DNA of 64,000 nucleotides from positions 235,034-299,033 of the forward strand of contig JAMPXB010000002.1 of the NCBI GenBank assembly GCA_023701435.1, written 5' to 3'. The DNA comes from Bacteriovoracaceae bacterium (lineage in GTDB: Bacteria > Bdellovibrionota > Bacteriovoracia > Bacteriovoracales > Bacteriovoracaceae). Made by a program: the position numbers and the translations under genes. Numbering within the stretch: position 1 is the stretch's first letter; every line of letters begins with the position of its first letter. Positions 26,894-36,549 of the stretch are shown here, one piece after another. The notes under the pieces are model-generated. The model was not told the DNA's origin. It worked only from the letters and a program-made list of their open reading frames with translations, and did no database searches.

Positions 26894-27313
26894 ATGCAAA
26901 TCACCCGACAGAATCATCTTCGCTATATGACAAAGATTACTCCTTTGTTGCTTTTACTCTATGTGTTTCAACTCTATCTCTATAAGACCTTTGCTCCCGC
27001 CCATATGAGCAGTGATATAGGCCTTCTGCTGGGTCTGGGGCTGGCCTTCATCATCGTGTGCTACCACTTTTACGACTACCACCATAAGATCATTTGTCAT
27101 GAGAACTACTTTGAAGTGAGATTTGACCTCCTGAGGATGCAGGAAGAGGTCCTTTACAGCAATATTACGCAAGTGGAGTTAAAGAAAAAAAACGACTTCT
27201 TTGGACACCTCATCATTCACCTCCGGAATGGTGGAGTATTTCACTTTCATCATGTGGATCACCCTGAAATCGTTCAAGAGTTCATTGAAAAGAAAAGAAC
27301 TAAAAGGAATTAG
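26894..27313 (+). CDS. Small membrane protein with a PH-like domain, copy 1
   Basis: 139 residues from ATG 26894. I chose it because the neighbouring paralogue begins at the same place relative to the shared ITRxxHL motif; an ATG at 26822 would add 24 residues with no match. Two hydrophobic spans (about 15-33 and 41-60) are followed by a basic, beta-rich cytoplasmic part (YDYHHKI, EVRFDLLRMQEEVLYSNI, GVFHFHHVD). The layout matches bacterial PH-domain membrane proteins (YdbS/YvbH type). Function unknown. Confidence 0.6.
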   Translation: MQITRQNHLRYMTKITPLLLLLYVFQLYLYKTFAPAHMSSDIGLLLGLGLAFIIVCYHFYDYHHKIICHENYFEVRFDLLRMQEEVLYSNITQVELKKKNDFFGHLIIHLRNGGVFHFHHVDHPEIVQEFIEKKRTKRN

Positions 27314-27335
27314 GAAATAACCGACAAGATTCTTG

Positions 27336-27776
27336 ATGAATACCTCAAGCGTCTTCTGCATAACTCGGGAAAAACATCTGGACCATATGGTTAAGGTGGT
27401 GCCCTTTATTGTTTTTTGTTATGCCGTTCAGTGTTACGCCATCTTTCAGATGTCCCCGACGGAATTTTCAACCATTAGTCTGAGTATATTGGGTGGGTTT
27501 CTGGCCCTCATGATAGCTGGATTTATTACTTATGATTTAAAGCATAAGATCGAGTTTCATGAACAAGAGATCAAAGTGAGCTTTCTTTCATTAAAAAAGA
27601 CCATTTCCTACCAGGACATTTGGTCCATTGAAATTAAAGATCCGGGTCAGAACTTCTCTACCCTGATTTTTAGCAATGAACATGGGAAGCACACCTTCTA
27701 TTTTGTCGATGATGCAGAGAAAATTAAGAAGTGGATTGAGGACAAAAAACTGTCTGAATTAAAGATTGCCGCATAA
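27336..27776 (+). CDS. Small membrane protein with a PH-like domain, copy 2
   Basis: 146 residues from ATG 27336 (an adjacent TTG at 27333 is the alternative). It shares with the upstream gene the start ITREKHLDHM, two membrane spans and the tail pattern YDLKHKIEFHEQEIKV, then SYQDIWSIEIKD and TFYFVDDAEKIKKWIE. The two are tandem paralogues that have diverged strongly. Only 22 bases separate them, so they are probably one operon. A bidirectional hairpin follows. Function unknown. Confidence 0.6.
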   Translation: MNTSSVFCITREKHLDHMVKVVPFIVFCYAVQCYAIFQMSPTEFSTISLSILGGFLALMIAGFITYDLKHKIEFHEQEIKVSFLSLKKTISYQDIWSIEIKDPGQNFSTLIFSNEHGKHTFYFVDDAEKIKKWIEDKKLSELKIAA

Positions 27777-27778
27777 AA

Positions 27779-27804
27779 AAAGAGCGACCTTCCGGCCGCT
27801 CTTT
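27779..27804. terminator. Bidirectional terminator between the PH-like genes and lpdA
   Basis: AAAGAGCGACC, loop TTCC and GGCCGCTCTTT make an eleven-pair stem with one mismatch. A-rich and T-rich flanks suit both strands. It ends the 2-oxoglutarate dehydrogenase operon from the other side. Confidence 0.8.
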
Positions 27805-27812
27805 AAAGTCTC

Positions 27813-29216
27813 TTAAATATTAAGCGCTCTATTTTCAGTCGCCGCCAGACAGGCCTCTTTAAGTCCTTCCGAGTATGTCGGATGGGCGTGAGAAATTCGG
27901 CCAATATCTTCAGCACTGGCCCTGAATTCCATGGCCACCACTGCTTCACCAATCATATCAGCAGCTCTTGGACCAATCATGTGAACACCAAGAATTTCAT
28001 CCGTCTTTTTATCGGCCAGAACTTTGATGAAACCATTTTTTTCATTGGAAGCAACAGCTCGTCCGGAAGCGATGAAAGGGAACTTACCAGTTTTATACTC
28101 AGTGCCCTTTTGCTTTAATTCCTGCTCTGTATATCCAACACCAGCAACTTCCGGCCAGGTATAAACCACACCAGGAATCAGCAAATAATTGATATGCGGC
28201 TTTTGGCCCGCCATATGTTCAGCAACAAAAACGCCTTCTTCTTCGGCCTTATGAGCGAGCATCGCACCTTTGATCACGTCGCCTATGGCATAGATATGTG
28301 GGTGTTCTGTTTGAAGGTGATCATTCACAGGAATGCGTCCACGCTCATCCAATTTTAGACCGATATTTTCAAGTCCCAGATTGTCAGTATAAGGACGACG
28401 GCCCACGGCCACTAAACAATAGTCACCAACAAGCTCAATTTCCTCGTTAGTTGTTTTATTTTTGGCCTTAACAGTAACTTCTTTGCCTTTTCTGGTAACC
28501 GAAGTCACACCTGTGCCCATGTGAAAGTTCATGCCGTCTTTTTTAAGCACTTTCTGAAGTTCTTTACCAAGATCTGCATCCATAGCAGCGATACAGGCGT
28601 CAGCATATTCCACAACGGAAACTTCTGAACCCAAGCGTCTGAAGACCGAACCTAATTCCAGTCCAATGACCCCGCCACCAATAACAATCATATGCTTTGG
28701 AGCAGTTTCTAATTTAAGGGCTTCAGTACTGGTAATGATTCTTTCCTTATCAATAGTAACACCAGGAAGACCTGAAGGCTTAGATCCGGTGGCGATAATC
28801 ACTTTCTTGGCAGAAATTTCCTGATTACCTTTTTCACTCTTAATCACAATCGTATTTTTGTCTTTAAAAGAACCATGGCCCTGGAAAACAGTGATCTTGT
28901 TTTTCTTCATAAGAAAAGCAACACCACCAGTTATACCTTCAACAACCTTGGCCACACGATCACTCATCTTTTTTACATTGAGCTTAACGCTTCCGACTTC
29001 AATTCCATGAAGGTCATGAGAATGAAGTGTTTCATGGTAACGCTCAGAAGAATCAAGCCACGCCTTAGAAGGAATACAGCCCACGTTAAGGCATGTGCCT
29101 CCCAGGGTATTGTACTTTTCAATAATCGCCACTTTCATTTTTAACTGAGCAGCACGAATAGCGGCAATGTAACCGCCGGGTCCAGAACCAATAACAACAA
29201 GATCAAATTGTTCCAT
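27813..29216 (-). CDS. lpdA: Dihydrolipoyl dehydrogenase (E3)
   Basis: 467 residues. The FAD motif GSGPGGY is at the N-terminus, the redox-active disulfide lies in GGTCLNVGCIPSK, the NAD motif GGGVIGLELG is central, and the catalytic HAHPTYSE is near the end. It reoxidises the dihydrolipoyl group of the E2 protein with NAD+. It is the last gene of sucA-odhB-lpdA, so it primarily serves 2-oxoglutarate dehydrogenase, though it may be shared with pyruvate dehydrogenase. Confidence 0.96.
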   Translation of the reverse strand: MEQFDLVVIGSGPGGYIAAIRAAQLKMKVAIIEKYNTLGGTCLNVGCIPSKAWLDSSERYHETLHSHDLHGIEVGSVKLNVKKMSDRVAKVVEGITGGVAFLMKKNKITVFQGHGSFKDKNTIVIKSEKGNQEISAKKVIIATGSKPSGLPGVTIDKERIITSTEALKLETAPKHMIVIGGGVIGLELGSVFRRLGSEVSVVEYADACIAAMDADLGKELQKVLKKDGMNFHMGTGVTSVTRKGKEVTVKAKNKTTNEEIELVGDYCLVAVGRRPYTDNLGLENIGLKLDERGRIPVNDHLQTEHPHIYAIGDVIKGAMLAHKAEEEGVFVAEHMAGQKPHINYLLIPGVVYTWPEVAGVGYTEQELKQKGTEYKTGKFPFIASGRAVASNEKNGFIKVLADKKTDEILGVHMIGPRAADMIGEAVVAMEFRASAEDIGRISHAHPTYSEGLKEACLAATENRALNI

Positions 29217-29227
29217 AGTGATTTACC

Positions 29228-30442
29228 TTAGATGTCTAATAATAAACGAGAAGGATCTTCAATCATTTCCTTAACTGCTTTAAGGAAAGAGACAGATTCG
29301 CGTCCATCAATAATTCGGTGATCATAAGAAAGGGCCAGATACATAATTGGACGGATAACAACTTGTCCATTAACTGCAACTGGTCTTTCAACAATGTTAT
29401 GCAGACCTAAAATGGCCGATTGAGGAGCATTAATAATCGGAGTGGAAAGCATAGAACCAAAAATCCCACCGTTGGTGATGGTGAAAGTTCCGTTTTGCAT
29501 TTCTTCAATGGTGATCTTCCCGTCACGAGCACGAGTGGCAAGCTCAATGATTTTAGATTCAATGGCGGCCATGCCCATGGATTCAGCATTACGAATAACC
29601 GGAACCACCAGACCTCTCGGAGTTGAAACAGCAACACCAACATCAGCGTAATTGTGATAAACGATTTCGTTGCCATCAATCATGCCATTTACTGCCGGAA
29701 ATTGCTTAAGAGCGGCACAAGCAGCTTTAGTAAAAAAGCTCATGAAGCCCAGGCCGACACCATGCTTTTCTTTGAAGCTGTCTTTGTATTTTTTACGAAG
29801 CTCCATGACTGCACTCATATCAACTTCATTAAAAGTTGTGAGCATGGCCGTGGTGTTTTTCGCAGAAACCAGACGGGTCGCAATAGTTTTTCTAAGTCCT
29901 GACATTTTTTCACGACGAATATCACGTGAAAAGGAAGAAGACATTGTTTGTTGAGCAAGGGCCTTTAAATCAGAAACCGGTGCACTTACTGCCGGAGCAG
30001 CTGAAGCGCCCATGGCGTCTGCTTTAGTGATTCTGCCGTCACGGCCAGTGCCGGAAACAGAAGCTGCATCCACACCTTTTTCAGCGAGAATTTTAGCAGC
30101 AGCAGGGGAAGGGAAGTTTTTATCTGAAACGGCTTCGGCCCTTGCTGAAGCGGCGGGTGCTTGTGGCGTTTCTGGGGCGGGAGCGGCAGTCGCTGGCGCT
30201 CCTGCGGTAGCAGTTTCATCAACTTCCGCAATTTTGGCACCAATGGCAACAGTCTCGCCTTCAGCTTTTAAGATTTTCAATTTACCCGCTTTAGGTGCGG
30301 CAATTTCCAGCGTGGCCTTATCTGACTCAATGGAGCAGATGGCCTCATCAAGCTTAACCATATCGCCGTCTTTTTTTAACCAGCTGGCAATGGTCACTTC
30401 TGAAATGGACTCTCCAACTGCCGGAACTTTTACATCAATCAT
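29228..30442 (-). CDS. odhB: Dihydrolipoyllysine succinyltransferase (E2 of 2-oxoglutarate dehydrogenase)
   Basis: 404 residues. A lipoyl domain (1-78) carries the lipoylated Lys42 in ESDKATLE. An Ala/Pro-rich hinge, a peripheral-subunit-binding domain at about 110-142 ([14 protein letters not shown]) and the catalytic core follow. The core ends with [16 protein letters not shown], which holds the active-site histidine. It transfers the succinyl group to CoA. It sits between E1 and E3 genes with short gaps. Confidence 0.95.
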   Translation of the reverse strand: MIDVKVPAVGESISEVTIASWLKKDGDMVKLDEAICSIESDKATLEIAAPKAGKLKILKAEGETVAIGAKIAEVDETATAGAPATAAPAPETPQAPAASARAEAVSDKNFPSPAAAKILAEKGVDAASVSGTGRDGRITKADAMGASAAPAVSAPVSDLKALAQQTMSSSFSRDIRREKMSGLRKTIATRLVSAKNTTAMLTTFNEVDMSAVMELRKKYKDSFKEKHGVGLGFMSFFTKAACAALKQFPAVNGMIDGNEIVYHNYADVGVAVSTPRGLVVPVIRNAESMGMAAIESKIIELATRARDGKITIEEMQNGTFTITNGGIFGSMLSTPIINAPQSAILGLHNIVERPVAVNGQVVIRPIMYLALSYDHRIIDGRESVSFLKAVKEMIEDPSRLLLDI

Positions 30443-30460
30443 AAATTATCCTTTTCTCTC

Positions 30461-33202
30461 TTAAACTAATTCAATTTTTTCAGCAAACGCATTGTTCACA
30501 ATCTTGGCCTGTTCCTGAGCGTGAACACTGGAATAACCAGTGGCAGGAGAAGCAGATGATTTTCTGGCGATTAATTTAAAATCATCAAACTGAGTATAAC
30601 GGCGAAGGAAGGTGAAAGCGCCCATGTTTTTCGGCTCTTCTTGAACCCATACTTTTTCAGCATTCTTATACTTTTCAAGAAGTTTCCAGCTCTGTTCCTC
30701 TGGCATTGGATAAAGCTGCTCAAGGCGAACAATCGCCACATCTTTACGTTTATCTTTAACCTGCTTGGCCTTAAGATCGTAATAGACTTTACCCGTACAC
30801 ATAACCAAACGCTTCACATCTTTAGCATTAACTGAATCGTCATCAATGATTTCCTGGAAAGATCCATCGGTCAGATCCTTAACAGAAGAAACACATTCAG
30901 GGTGACGCAAAAGGGATTTCGGAGTGAAGATCACAAGCGGCTTTCTGAAATCCCACTTAACCTGACGACGAAGGACGTGGAAGATATTGGCAGGAGTGGT
31001 CAGGTTGGCCACAACCATGTTCCATTCGGCCGCTAATTGAAGGAATCTTTCAGGACGAGCATTTGAGTGCTCAGGTCCTTGCCCTTCATAACCATGAGGA
31101 AGGAAGAGAACAACACCTGACTGGCGCTGCCACTTAGACTCACCTGAGGTTATAAACTGGTCAATGATAGTTTGAGCACCATTGGCAAAATCTCCAAACT
31201 GAGCTTCCCAAATATTGAGGGAGCTTGGTGAGCCCAATGAGTAACCATATTCAAAACCTAGTACTGCATATTCAGACAACAAGGAGTTATAAATGCGGTA
31301 CTTACCCTGCTCCTTTGAGAGGTTCTGTAAAAAGATATGGCGTGTATTGGACTGCTCATCCACGACACCAGCATGACGGTGAGAAAATGTTCCACGGATA
31401 CAGTCCTGACCGGACATACGGACATTCACTCCTTCTTGCAGAAGGGATCCGTAACTCATCAGTTCTGCCAGGGCCCAGTCAATTTTATCCTCGCTGAAGC
31501 GGCGGCTTCTTTCTTCAAGAAGCTTATCAATTTTTTGGATCGGCTTAAAATCTTTTGGCAATGTAGTCAAGGCCTGGAGATTTTTTTCTAATAGGTCTTT
31601 ACTCACAGAAGTCTTAGGTGAGTAATCAAAATCTTTAGGAGTGGAGCGACGGAAGGCCTTCCATTCCTCTTCTGGTTTTTGATAAAGATAAGGGAGTGGT
31701 TTTTGCTTAACCATATTGAAGCGGTCTTGCAGAAGATTCTTAAACTGCTCTTCCATCTGAACGGCCAGTTGCGCTTCAATCTGCTTGCCTTCAATAAGTT
31801 TCTCTTTATAAACCTCACGCGGATTGGCGTGTTTTGAAATCAGGTTATAAAATTTCGGCTGAGTGAATCTAGGTTCATCAGACTCATTGTGGCCGTGCTT
31901 TCTGTAACAAACCATATCAATGAAGATGTCTCTATGGAACTTTGCGCGGAATTCTGAGGCAAGTTCAACAGCATAAACCACGGCTTCGGCATCATCACCA
32001 TTAACATGGATAATAGGTGTTTCAAGAACACGAGCAACCGAAGTTGAATAAATTGAAGAACGGGCATCATCAAAATCAGTGGTAAAACCAATTTGGTTAT
32101 TGATCACGAAATGAATTGATCCGCCTACATTGTAACCTTTAAGAGCAGACATCTGAACTGTTTCATAACAGATACCCTGGCCCGCCAAAGCGGCATCCCC
32201 GTGGATAATGATAGGAAGAATTTTGTCTGGATTTTCTTTGTAAAGAGAATCTCCCTGGGCACGAACATAACCCAAAACAACAGCGTCTACGGCCTCAAGA
32301 TGAGAAGGATTTGGCATCAGTTTGAGATAGACTTTTTGTCCGCCAGTGGTGCTGACGTGAGAAGAGTATCCCATATGGTACTTAACGTCCCCGTCTCCCA
32401 TCGTAAGATCCGGAACGGCCTGGCCTTCAAATTCATTAAAAATGTATTCATAGGTTTTGCCCATGATATTGGCCAGAACGTTGAGACGACCTCTGTGGGC
32501 CATCCCGATGACAACTTCTTCAATCCCTTTCCCGGCCGAATAATTGATAATGGCATCAAGGGCAGGAATCGTATTTTCTCCACCTTCAAGTGAGAAACGT
32601 TTTTGTCCAACATACTTCGTATGAAGAAAATTTTCAAAAGCAACGGCTTCGTTAAGCTTGCTCAGGATTCTTTTCTTCTTATCAATGCCAAAATTTCTTT
32701 CTTTAGCCTCGTTTTCAAACTTATTTTGAAACCAGTCACGAATTTCGAAATCGTTACTGTGCATGAATTCAACACCGATGTTGCTACAATAAACAGTTCT
32801 TAAGTGGGTGATAATATCTTTTAACTTGGCATTCTTTAGCCCAAGGCTTTCACCAATCACAAATGTTTCTTCCAGATCAGCATTCGTCAAACCATGATCA
32901 TCCAAATCCAAATGAGGGAAACGATTCATTCTTTCACGAATTGGATTAGTGGTAGAAATAAGATGTCCGCGGCTACGATAGGCCTGGATCAAACGGTAAA
33001 CTTTAAACTCTTTTGAAAGATTTCCAGAAGTGGCTTCCCCACCTGTGGTGTCCGGCCGACTTAATGCAAACTCTACCCCTTGGAAAAATTGTTTCCAGGA
33101 GTGGTCAACCGAGTCGGGATTTTTCTTAAAATCACTATAGAGGCTGTCGATAAAAGCATTATCAGAAGAAGAGAGGTAAGAATAATCCTGAGAAATTGTC
33201 AT
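30461..33202 (-). CDS. sucA: 2-oxoglutarate dehydrogenase E1 component
   Basis: 913 residues, typical E1o length. The N-terminal E2-binding segment (NAFIDSLYSDFKKNPDSVDHSWKQFF) and a thiamine diphosphate domain with GMAHRGRLNVL and HGDAALAGQG are present. The C-terminal transketolase-like domain has LPHGYEGQGPEHSNAR. It decarboxylates 2-oxoglutarate and succinylates the lipoyl group of E2. It is first in the operon and has its own promoter. The ribosome site is poor. Confidence 0.96.
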   Translation of the reverse strand: MTISQDYSYLSSSDNAFIDSLYSDFKKNPDSVDHSWKQFFQGVEFALSRPDTTGGEATSGNLSKEFKVYRLIQAYRSRGHLISTTNPIRERMNRFPHLDLDDHGLTNADLEETFVIGESLGLKNAKLKDIITHLRTVYCSNIGVEFMHSNDFEIRDWFQNKFENEAKERNFGIDKKKRILSKLNEAVAFENFLHTKYVGQKRFSLEGGENTIPALDAIINYSAGKGIEEVVIGMAHRGRLNVLANIMGKTYEYIFNEFEGQAVPDLTMGDGDVKYHMGYSSHVSTTGGQKVYLKLMPNPSHLEAVDAVVLGYVRAQGDSLYKENPDKILPIIIHGDAALAGQGICYETVQMSALKGYNVGGSIHFVINNQIGFTTDFDDARSSIYSTSVARVLETPIIHVNGDDAEAVVYAVELASEFRAKFHRDIFIDMVCYRKHGHNESDEPRFTQPKFYNLISKHANPREVYKEKLIEGKQIEAQLAVQMEEQFKNLLQDRFNMVKQKPLPYLYQKPEEEWKAFRRSTPKDFDYSPKTSVSKDLLEKNLQALTTLPKDFKPIQKIDKLLEERSRRFSEDKIDWALAELMSYGSLLQEGVNVRMSGQDCIRGTFSHRHAGVVDEQSNTRHIFLQNLSKEQGKYRIYNSLLSEYAVLGFEYGYSLGSPSSLNIWEAQFGDFANGAQTIIDQFITSGESKWQRQSGVVLFLPHGYEGQGPEHSNARPERFLQLAAEWNMVVANLTTPANIFHVLRRQVKWDFRKPLVIFTPKSLLRHPECVSSVKDLTDGSFQEIIDDDSVNAKDVKRLVMCTGKVYYDLKAKQVKDKRKDVAIVRLEQLYPMPEEQSWKLLEKYKNAEKVWVQEEPKNMGAFTFLRRYTQFDDFKLIARKSSASPATGYSSVHAQEQAKIVNNAFAEKIELV

Positions 33203-33238
33203 AAAATTAGCTCATGAAGGGGGTTAATGAATGTTCAC

Positions 33239-33267
33239 ATTATAGGCCATTGGACTAAGTGTGTGAA
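33239..33267 (-). promoter_or_regulatory. Sigma-70 type promoter of the sucA-odhB-lpdA operon
   Basis: On the minus strand TTCACA, a 17-base spacer and a perfect TATAAT. Transcription would start near 33232, giving a leader of about 30 bases. Confidence 0.65.
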
Positions 33268-33369
33268 TGCAAAAACCCGAAATTTTCACGAGTTAACATT
33301 TATAACTCAAGGCGCCACGAACAATCGTTTTTGATTGACCATTAAGATCTGTTAAAGCACTTTAATGAA

Positions 33370-34374
33370 ATGAAAACGATCACCCATATCTTTTTTGTAC
33401 TTATTTTCCTTTCTACTGCTCATGCAGGTATCGATACTGCACAGCAACGTTCCAATGGACTACTCCAGTTCATAGCCTCACAGGAAGGGTTAAGAAATAT
33501 CGCCCTTTCAACTATTATTGTGAATCGTTGTAAGAGATATATGTCTTACTCGGACCGAGGGCCGTGCAAGGAAGCTGTCAAAAAAATGATTGAGCTTCTT
33601 GATTATGACATCATTATTTCTGATAAAAAAATTCCTGCCTCAAGAAACAACAACTGGACTCCGAGTTCTTTTGTTTTTGTGGCCTTCAAAACGAATCTGA
33701 TTTCTCTTCTCAACCATCCTCGAACTGCTGCCTATCTAAAAGACTTGAATCAGCAGCTTTACGATTTTCTCACTGGAGCAAAGTCCGATTTAAACATCTG
33801 GGACGTGACCCTCAAACATTTTAAAAGCCCTTATATGACGGCAATGGTCATGGCGACGCTGTTTCAGGACACTTCAATCAAAAAACTCCATCTGGCCTTC
33901 CTGGATAGAAGTTCGGTGAGAGGCAGTGCCCTGTACCAATCCAATAAAGAAATGGTCAGTCGGGTGATTGACACCATCAATCTTATTCTTGATGTGTCTG
34001 ATGATAATTATCGCAAGATTTTTTATCCCAAAGAGATTGTGCCCCACGTCAATAGAAATATTTATCACTTCTATGTTCCCCTCTTCCTTTCCATGTCCTT
34101 AAATCGGGAAGGAATTTCACCGCAATTCTCTTACACAGCACCTTTAATGCTCACTTTGAGTTATGAATTTATCACCTCATCAAATGATTACCGTTATCTT
34201 CTTCAAGACCCGGAAGTCATCACTTCTCTAGGTAAGGTAAAAGATATTTTTGGGGGCTATTGTGGGGCCAATATTGGAATTAGAGGAATGAATTTCTATA
34301 AATCCTTTGAGATCATCAAAGAAAGCTTTGCTCGCTCAACTGAAGATTCAGTGGAACTGCTCTTACGACATTAA
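33370..34374 (+). CDS. Secreted protein of unknown function
   Basis: 334 residues with a signal peptide (ITHIFFVLIFLSTAHA, cleavage near residue 19). The mature part is mixed alpha/beta with few cysteines and no motif I recognise. The ATG is preceded by another ATG four bases upstream, which reads only Met-Lys-stop and overlaps the real start (ATGAAATGA). This could tune initiation. There is no Shine-Dalgarno sequence. The end overlaps the convergent esterase gene by four bases. Confidence 0.65.
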   Translation: MKTITHIFFVLIFLSTAHAGIDTAQQRSNGLLQFIASQEGLRNIALSTIIVNRCKRYMSYSDRGPCKEAVKKMIELLDYDIIISDKKIPASRNNNWTPSSFVFVAFKTNLISLLNHPRTAAYLKDLNQQLYDFLTGAKSDLNIWDVTLKHFKSPYMTAMVMATLFQDTSIKKLHLAFLDRSSVRGSALYQSNKEMVSRVIDTINLILDVSDDNYRKIFYPKEIVPHVNRNIYHFYVPLFLSMSLNREGISPQFSYTAPLMLTLSYEFITSSNDYRYLLQDPEVITSLGKVKDIFGGYCGANIGIRGMNFYKSFEIIKESFARSTEDSVELLLRH

Positions 34375-35048
34375 TCAAAATTTTCTAAAAAGCCTTTCAC
34401 TTCATGGATGACAGTGGGAGGTATTTCGTGACCACCATCAAAGGCATGAAGTTTTCCAGAAAAATTCAAAGATTGAAGTTTCTTTTCCAAATCTAAGGCG
34501 CCATTAATTGATAAAATGGGATCCTGTCTACCGTGAGACTGATAAAAAGGAATGCCCCGGGCAGCGGCCGGAAACTTCTCTTCGGCCAGAAGTGCACCTG
34601 ACAAAAGTATCAGACCATCAACTTTAAGACGGGGATTAACACTCAGGTGAGAAGCACACATGGCCCCTTGAGAAAAACCACCCAATAAAATTTTTTTATG
34701 CTTTTTAGATAACTCTGCAACAAAGAGTTCCAGTTGAGACAGCGTTGAATCAAGCTCCGGGGGAATCGTTCCTTTCATGTCACGATGGGTTCCCTCGCGA
34801 ATCGATCGCTCAAGCTTTTCAACATCAATCGAAAACCATGACCGGCCTTCGTAATAACCCATATTGAGAGGCAGAAGTCCGTTAGGAAAATACCAGTTAA
34901 AATTATCAGCATGCCATAGTTCCCACAGAGGAAAAAGGTCATGCATATTTGCGCCGTAGCCATGAAAAAAGATAATGCCAACATCTGCTTCACTTCCCGC
35001 AACGTGAAGTGTTTCTAGTCCAAGAATATCCAGTTTATCTGTCTTCAT
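34371..35048 (-). CDS. Phospholipase/carboxylesterase family alpha/beta hydrolase
   Basis: 225 residues. The nucleophile elbow GFSQGAM, HGYGANMHD at the oxyanion loop, and Asp/His near the end (GRQDPILS, DGGHEIPP) match the acyl-protein thioesterase/carboxylesterase family. Cytoplasmic ester hydrolysis is likely; the substrate is unknown. ATG 35048 lies within the end of the upstream gene (overlap 14 bases) and follows GGAAAA; a TTG at 35087 is the weaker option. Confidence 0.82.
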   Translation of the reverse strand: MKTDKLDILGLETLHVAGSEADVGIIFFHGYGANMHDLFPLWELWHADNFNWYFPNGLLPLNMGYYEGRSWFSIDVEKLERSIREGTHRDMKGTIPPELDSTLSQLELFVAELSKKHKKILLGGFSQGAMCASHLSVNPRLKVDGLILLSGALLAEEKFPAAARGIPFYQSHGRQDPILSINGALDLEKKLQSLNFSGKLHAFDGGHEIPPTVIHEVKGFLENFD

Positions 35049-35859
35049 TAGGTTTTCCGATATTGATACGAATCCAGGGTGGGTCAATCTTCACATTGGG
35101 ACTTTTGATGATCGCCTGCAGACGTCTCATCACAAAGTTCGTAACGTTTAAAAACCCAAATTTAATTTGCTTAATATTGATGGCAATTGTCTCATGATTA
35201 TCTTCATATTGAAAGTATCCATGAGCTCGCAGACCGGCATAAACGTAGTATTTGATGTAGAGTTGCAAATTAAAATGACCATCACGAGAAGTCAGCACGA
35301 AATTATCACCTGAAATATCTGCTTCCGTTGGGACCCGGGGAATCTCATAAAGAATTTGATACAAGATAAAATCTGCAGGAACTTCAATCCGTTTAATGCT
35401 GGCCTCGAGACTGGTTTTGCAGTCTTCCAGAACTCGCACTTTCAATTCACCGGTGGCGCTGCCCTTACACTGAGCTTTAACTTTGCTTCCCAGGTATTCT
35501 CCCCTGCCTTCGGGCACCATAAAAACTTGCTCACTCTCCAAATGGTGTGTGTTGCCTCCTATGGCAAAGTTCATATTACGGGTAGAGAACTTCTCCATCT
35601 TGTAGAAAAACTTGTAGGGATGAATCCAGGAGAAATCCAGGAAGTCAGAAGTAATATCAAATGAGCGGTCAGTGCGCTCGAGTGATATTTTATAAGGAAC
35701 TTCCACGCCCTTAAGAGAATAACCCAGGCCAACTTTATCAATCGTTCCTTCGCCATAAGGAGCTTCATAACTGAGATTTAAATTTGTCACTGATATTTTT
35801 TCGAATCCGGCAAAAGAATAAGAACTAAGAAATGCTATTAAGAACAGAAGTGAGCGCAT
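35035..35859 (-). CDS. Secreted protein of unknown function, beta-rich
   Basis: 274 residues with a signal peptide (SLLFLIAFLSSYSFA). The mature part alternates hydrophobic and polar residues as in beta-sheet proteins and has two central cysteines (VKAQCKG and LEDCKTS) that may form a disulfide. I do not recognise the family. A periplasmic or surface location is inferred. AAGGAT precedes the ATG. It overlaps the esterase gene downstream. Confidence 0.6.
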   Translation of the reverse strand: MRSLLFLIAFLSSYSFAGFEKISVTNLNLSYEAPYGEGTIDKVGLGYSLKGVEVPYKISLERTDRSFDITSDFLDFSWIHPYKFFYKMEKFSTRNMNFAIGGNTHHLESEQVFMVPEGRGEYLGSKVKAQCKGSATGELKVRVLEDCKTSLEASIKRIEVPADFILYQILYEIPRVPTEADISGDNFVLTSRDGHFNLQLYIKYYVYAGLRAHGYFQYEDNHETIAINIKQIKFGFLNVTNFVMRRLQAIIKSPNVKIDPPWIRINIGKPNEDR

Positions 35860-35883
35860 ATGTTCATCCTTGTTAAAGATGAA

Positions 35884-36390
35884 CTATCTTCGTTTTTTCG
35901 CAGTGAAATCGGCAAGTATCTTTTTGATCATCATCAGTTCTTGTTTTGTATCAGGGTGCTTAGTATTGATTCGGGACAGTAACTGACCTATTTGATATTC
36001 CATAAACTTCATATCACCCAGGACTTCCCCCAGGAATTCGGCCTTAAAGTCGGCCACCCGCACTTTGACTTCAGCTTCAAATTCCACCTTCCTTACATGC
36101 TCCATGAGATCATGATTGGAACGTGTGGCTTCCCTAGGGGCCATTTTAATGGCGGTGGCGCCAGCGAACTCTGGCATTGGTGGAGGTGCCGCTTTGGGCG
36201 TAGGTCTACTCGGTAATGGTTGAACATTACTAGGGCCCCCATTGGGAGGGGGGCCAGCAGGACGAGGCTTAGGAGCAGCAGGCTCCTGAGACTGAAAAAC
36301 CAGGTCCAAATCAACATGGACGGCATCGTTTTTCTTCTTCTTGAAGTCTTCCTCGTCTTCGAATTCGAGATTTAAATCGTCAAAAGACAT
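35884..36390 (-). CDS. Proline-rich cytoplasmic protein of unknown function
   Basis: 168 residues: an acidic start (DDLNLEFEDEEDFKKKK), a Pro/Ala-rich linker (about 33-75), then a helical C-terminal part with coiled-coil-like heptads (VEFEAEVKVRVADFKAEFL). No known domain is recognised. The acidic N-terminus resembles that of the divergent receiver-like protein at 36550, and the two share a 159-base divergent region. They may be partners, but this is only a guess. Confidence 0.55.
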   Translation of the reverse strand: MSFDDLNLEFEDEEDFKKKKNDAVHVDLDLVFQSQEPAAPKPRPAGPPPNGGPSNVQPLPSRPTPKAAPPPMPEFAGATAIKMAPREATRSNHDLMEHVRKVEFEAEVKVRVADFKAEFLGEVLGDMKFMEYQIGQLLSRINTKHPDTKQELMMIKKILADFTAKKRR

Positions 36391-36549
36391 TTTATTGAAC
36401 CGCCTTCCATTGGCTTATCGGTTCCCCCTGAGATGACTTTAATTAGGGGATTCTTAATTTTTCTTGCTGTTATATAGACTAAAATGTCGCTCAAAAATGC
36501 CGAATAGGTGTTAAGATATTGAAAGTAAACATGTGGAAGGAGACCTCGT

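Noticed and set aside
30012..30464. Plus-strand open frame of 150 alanine-rich residues
   Set aside because: It lies opposite the lipoyl and hinge region of odhB and reflects the Ala/Pro codon pattern of that gene.
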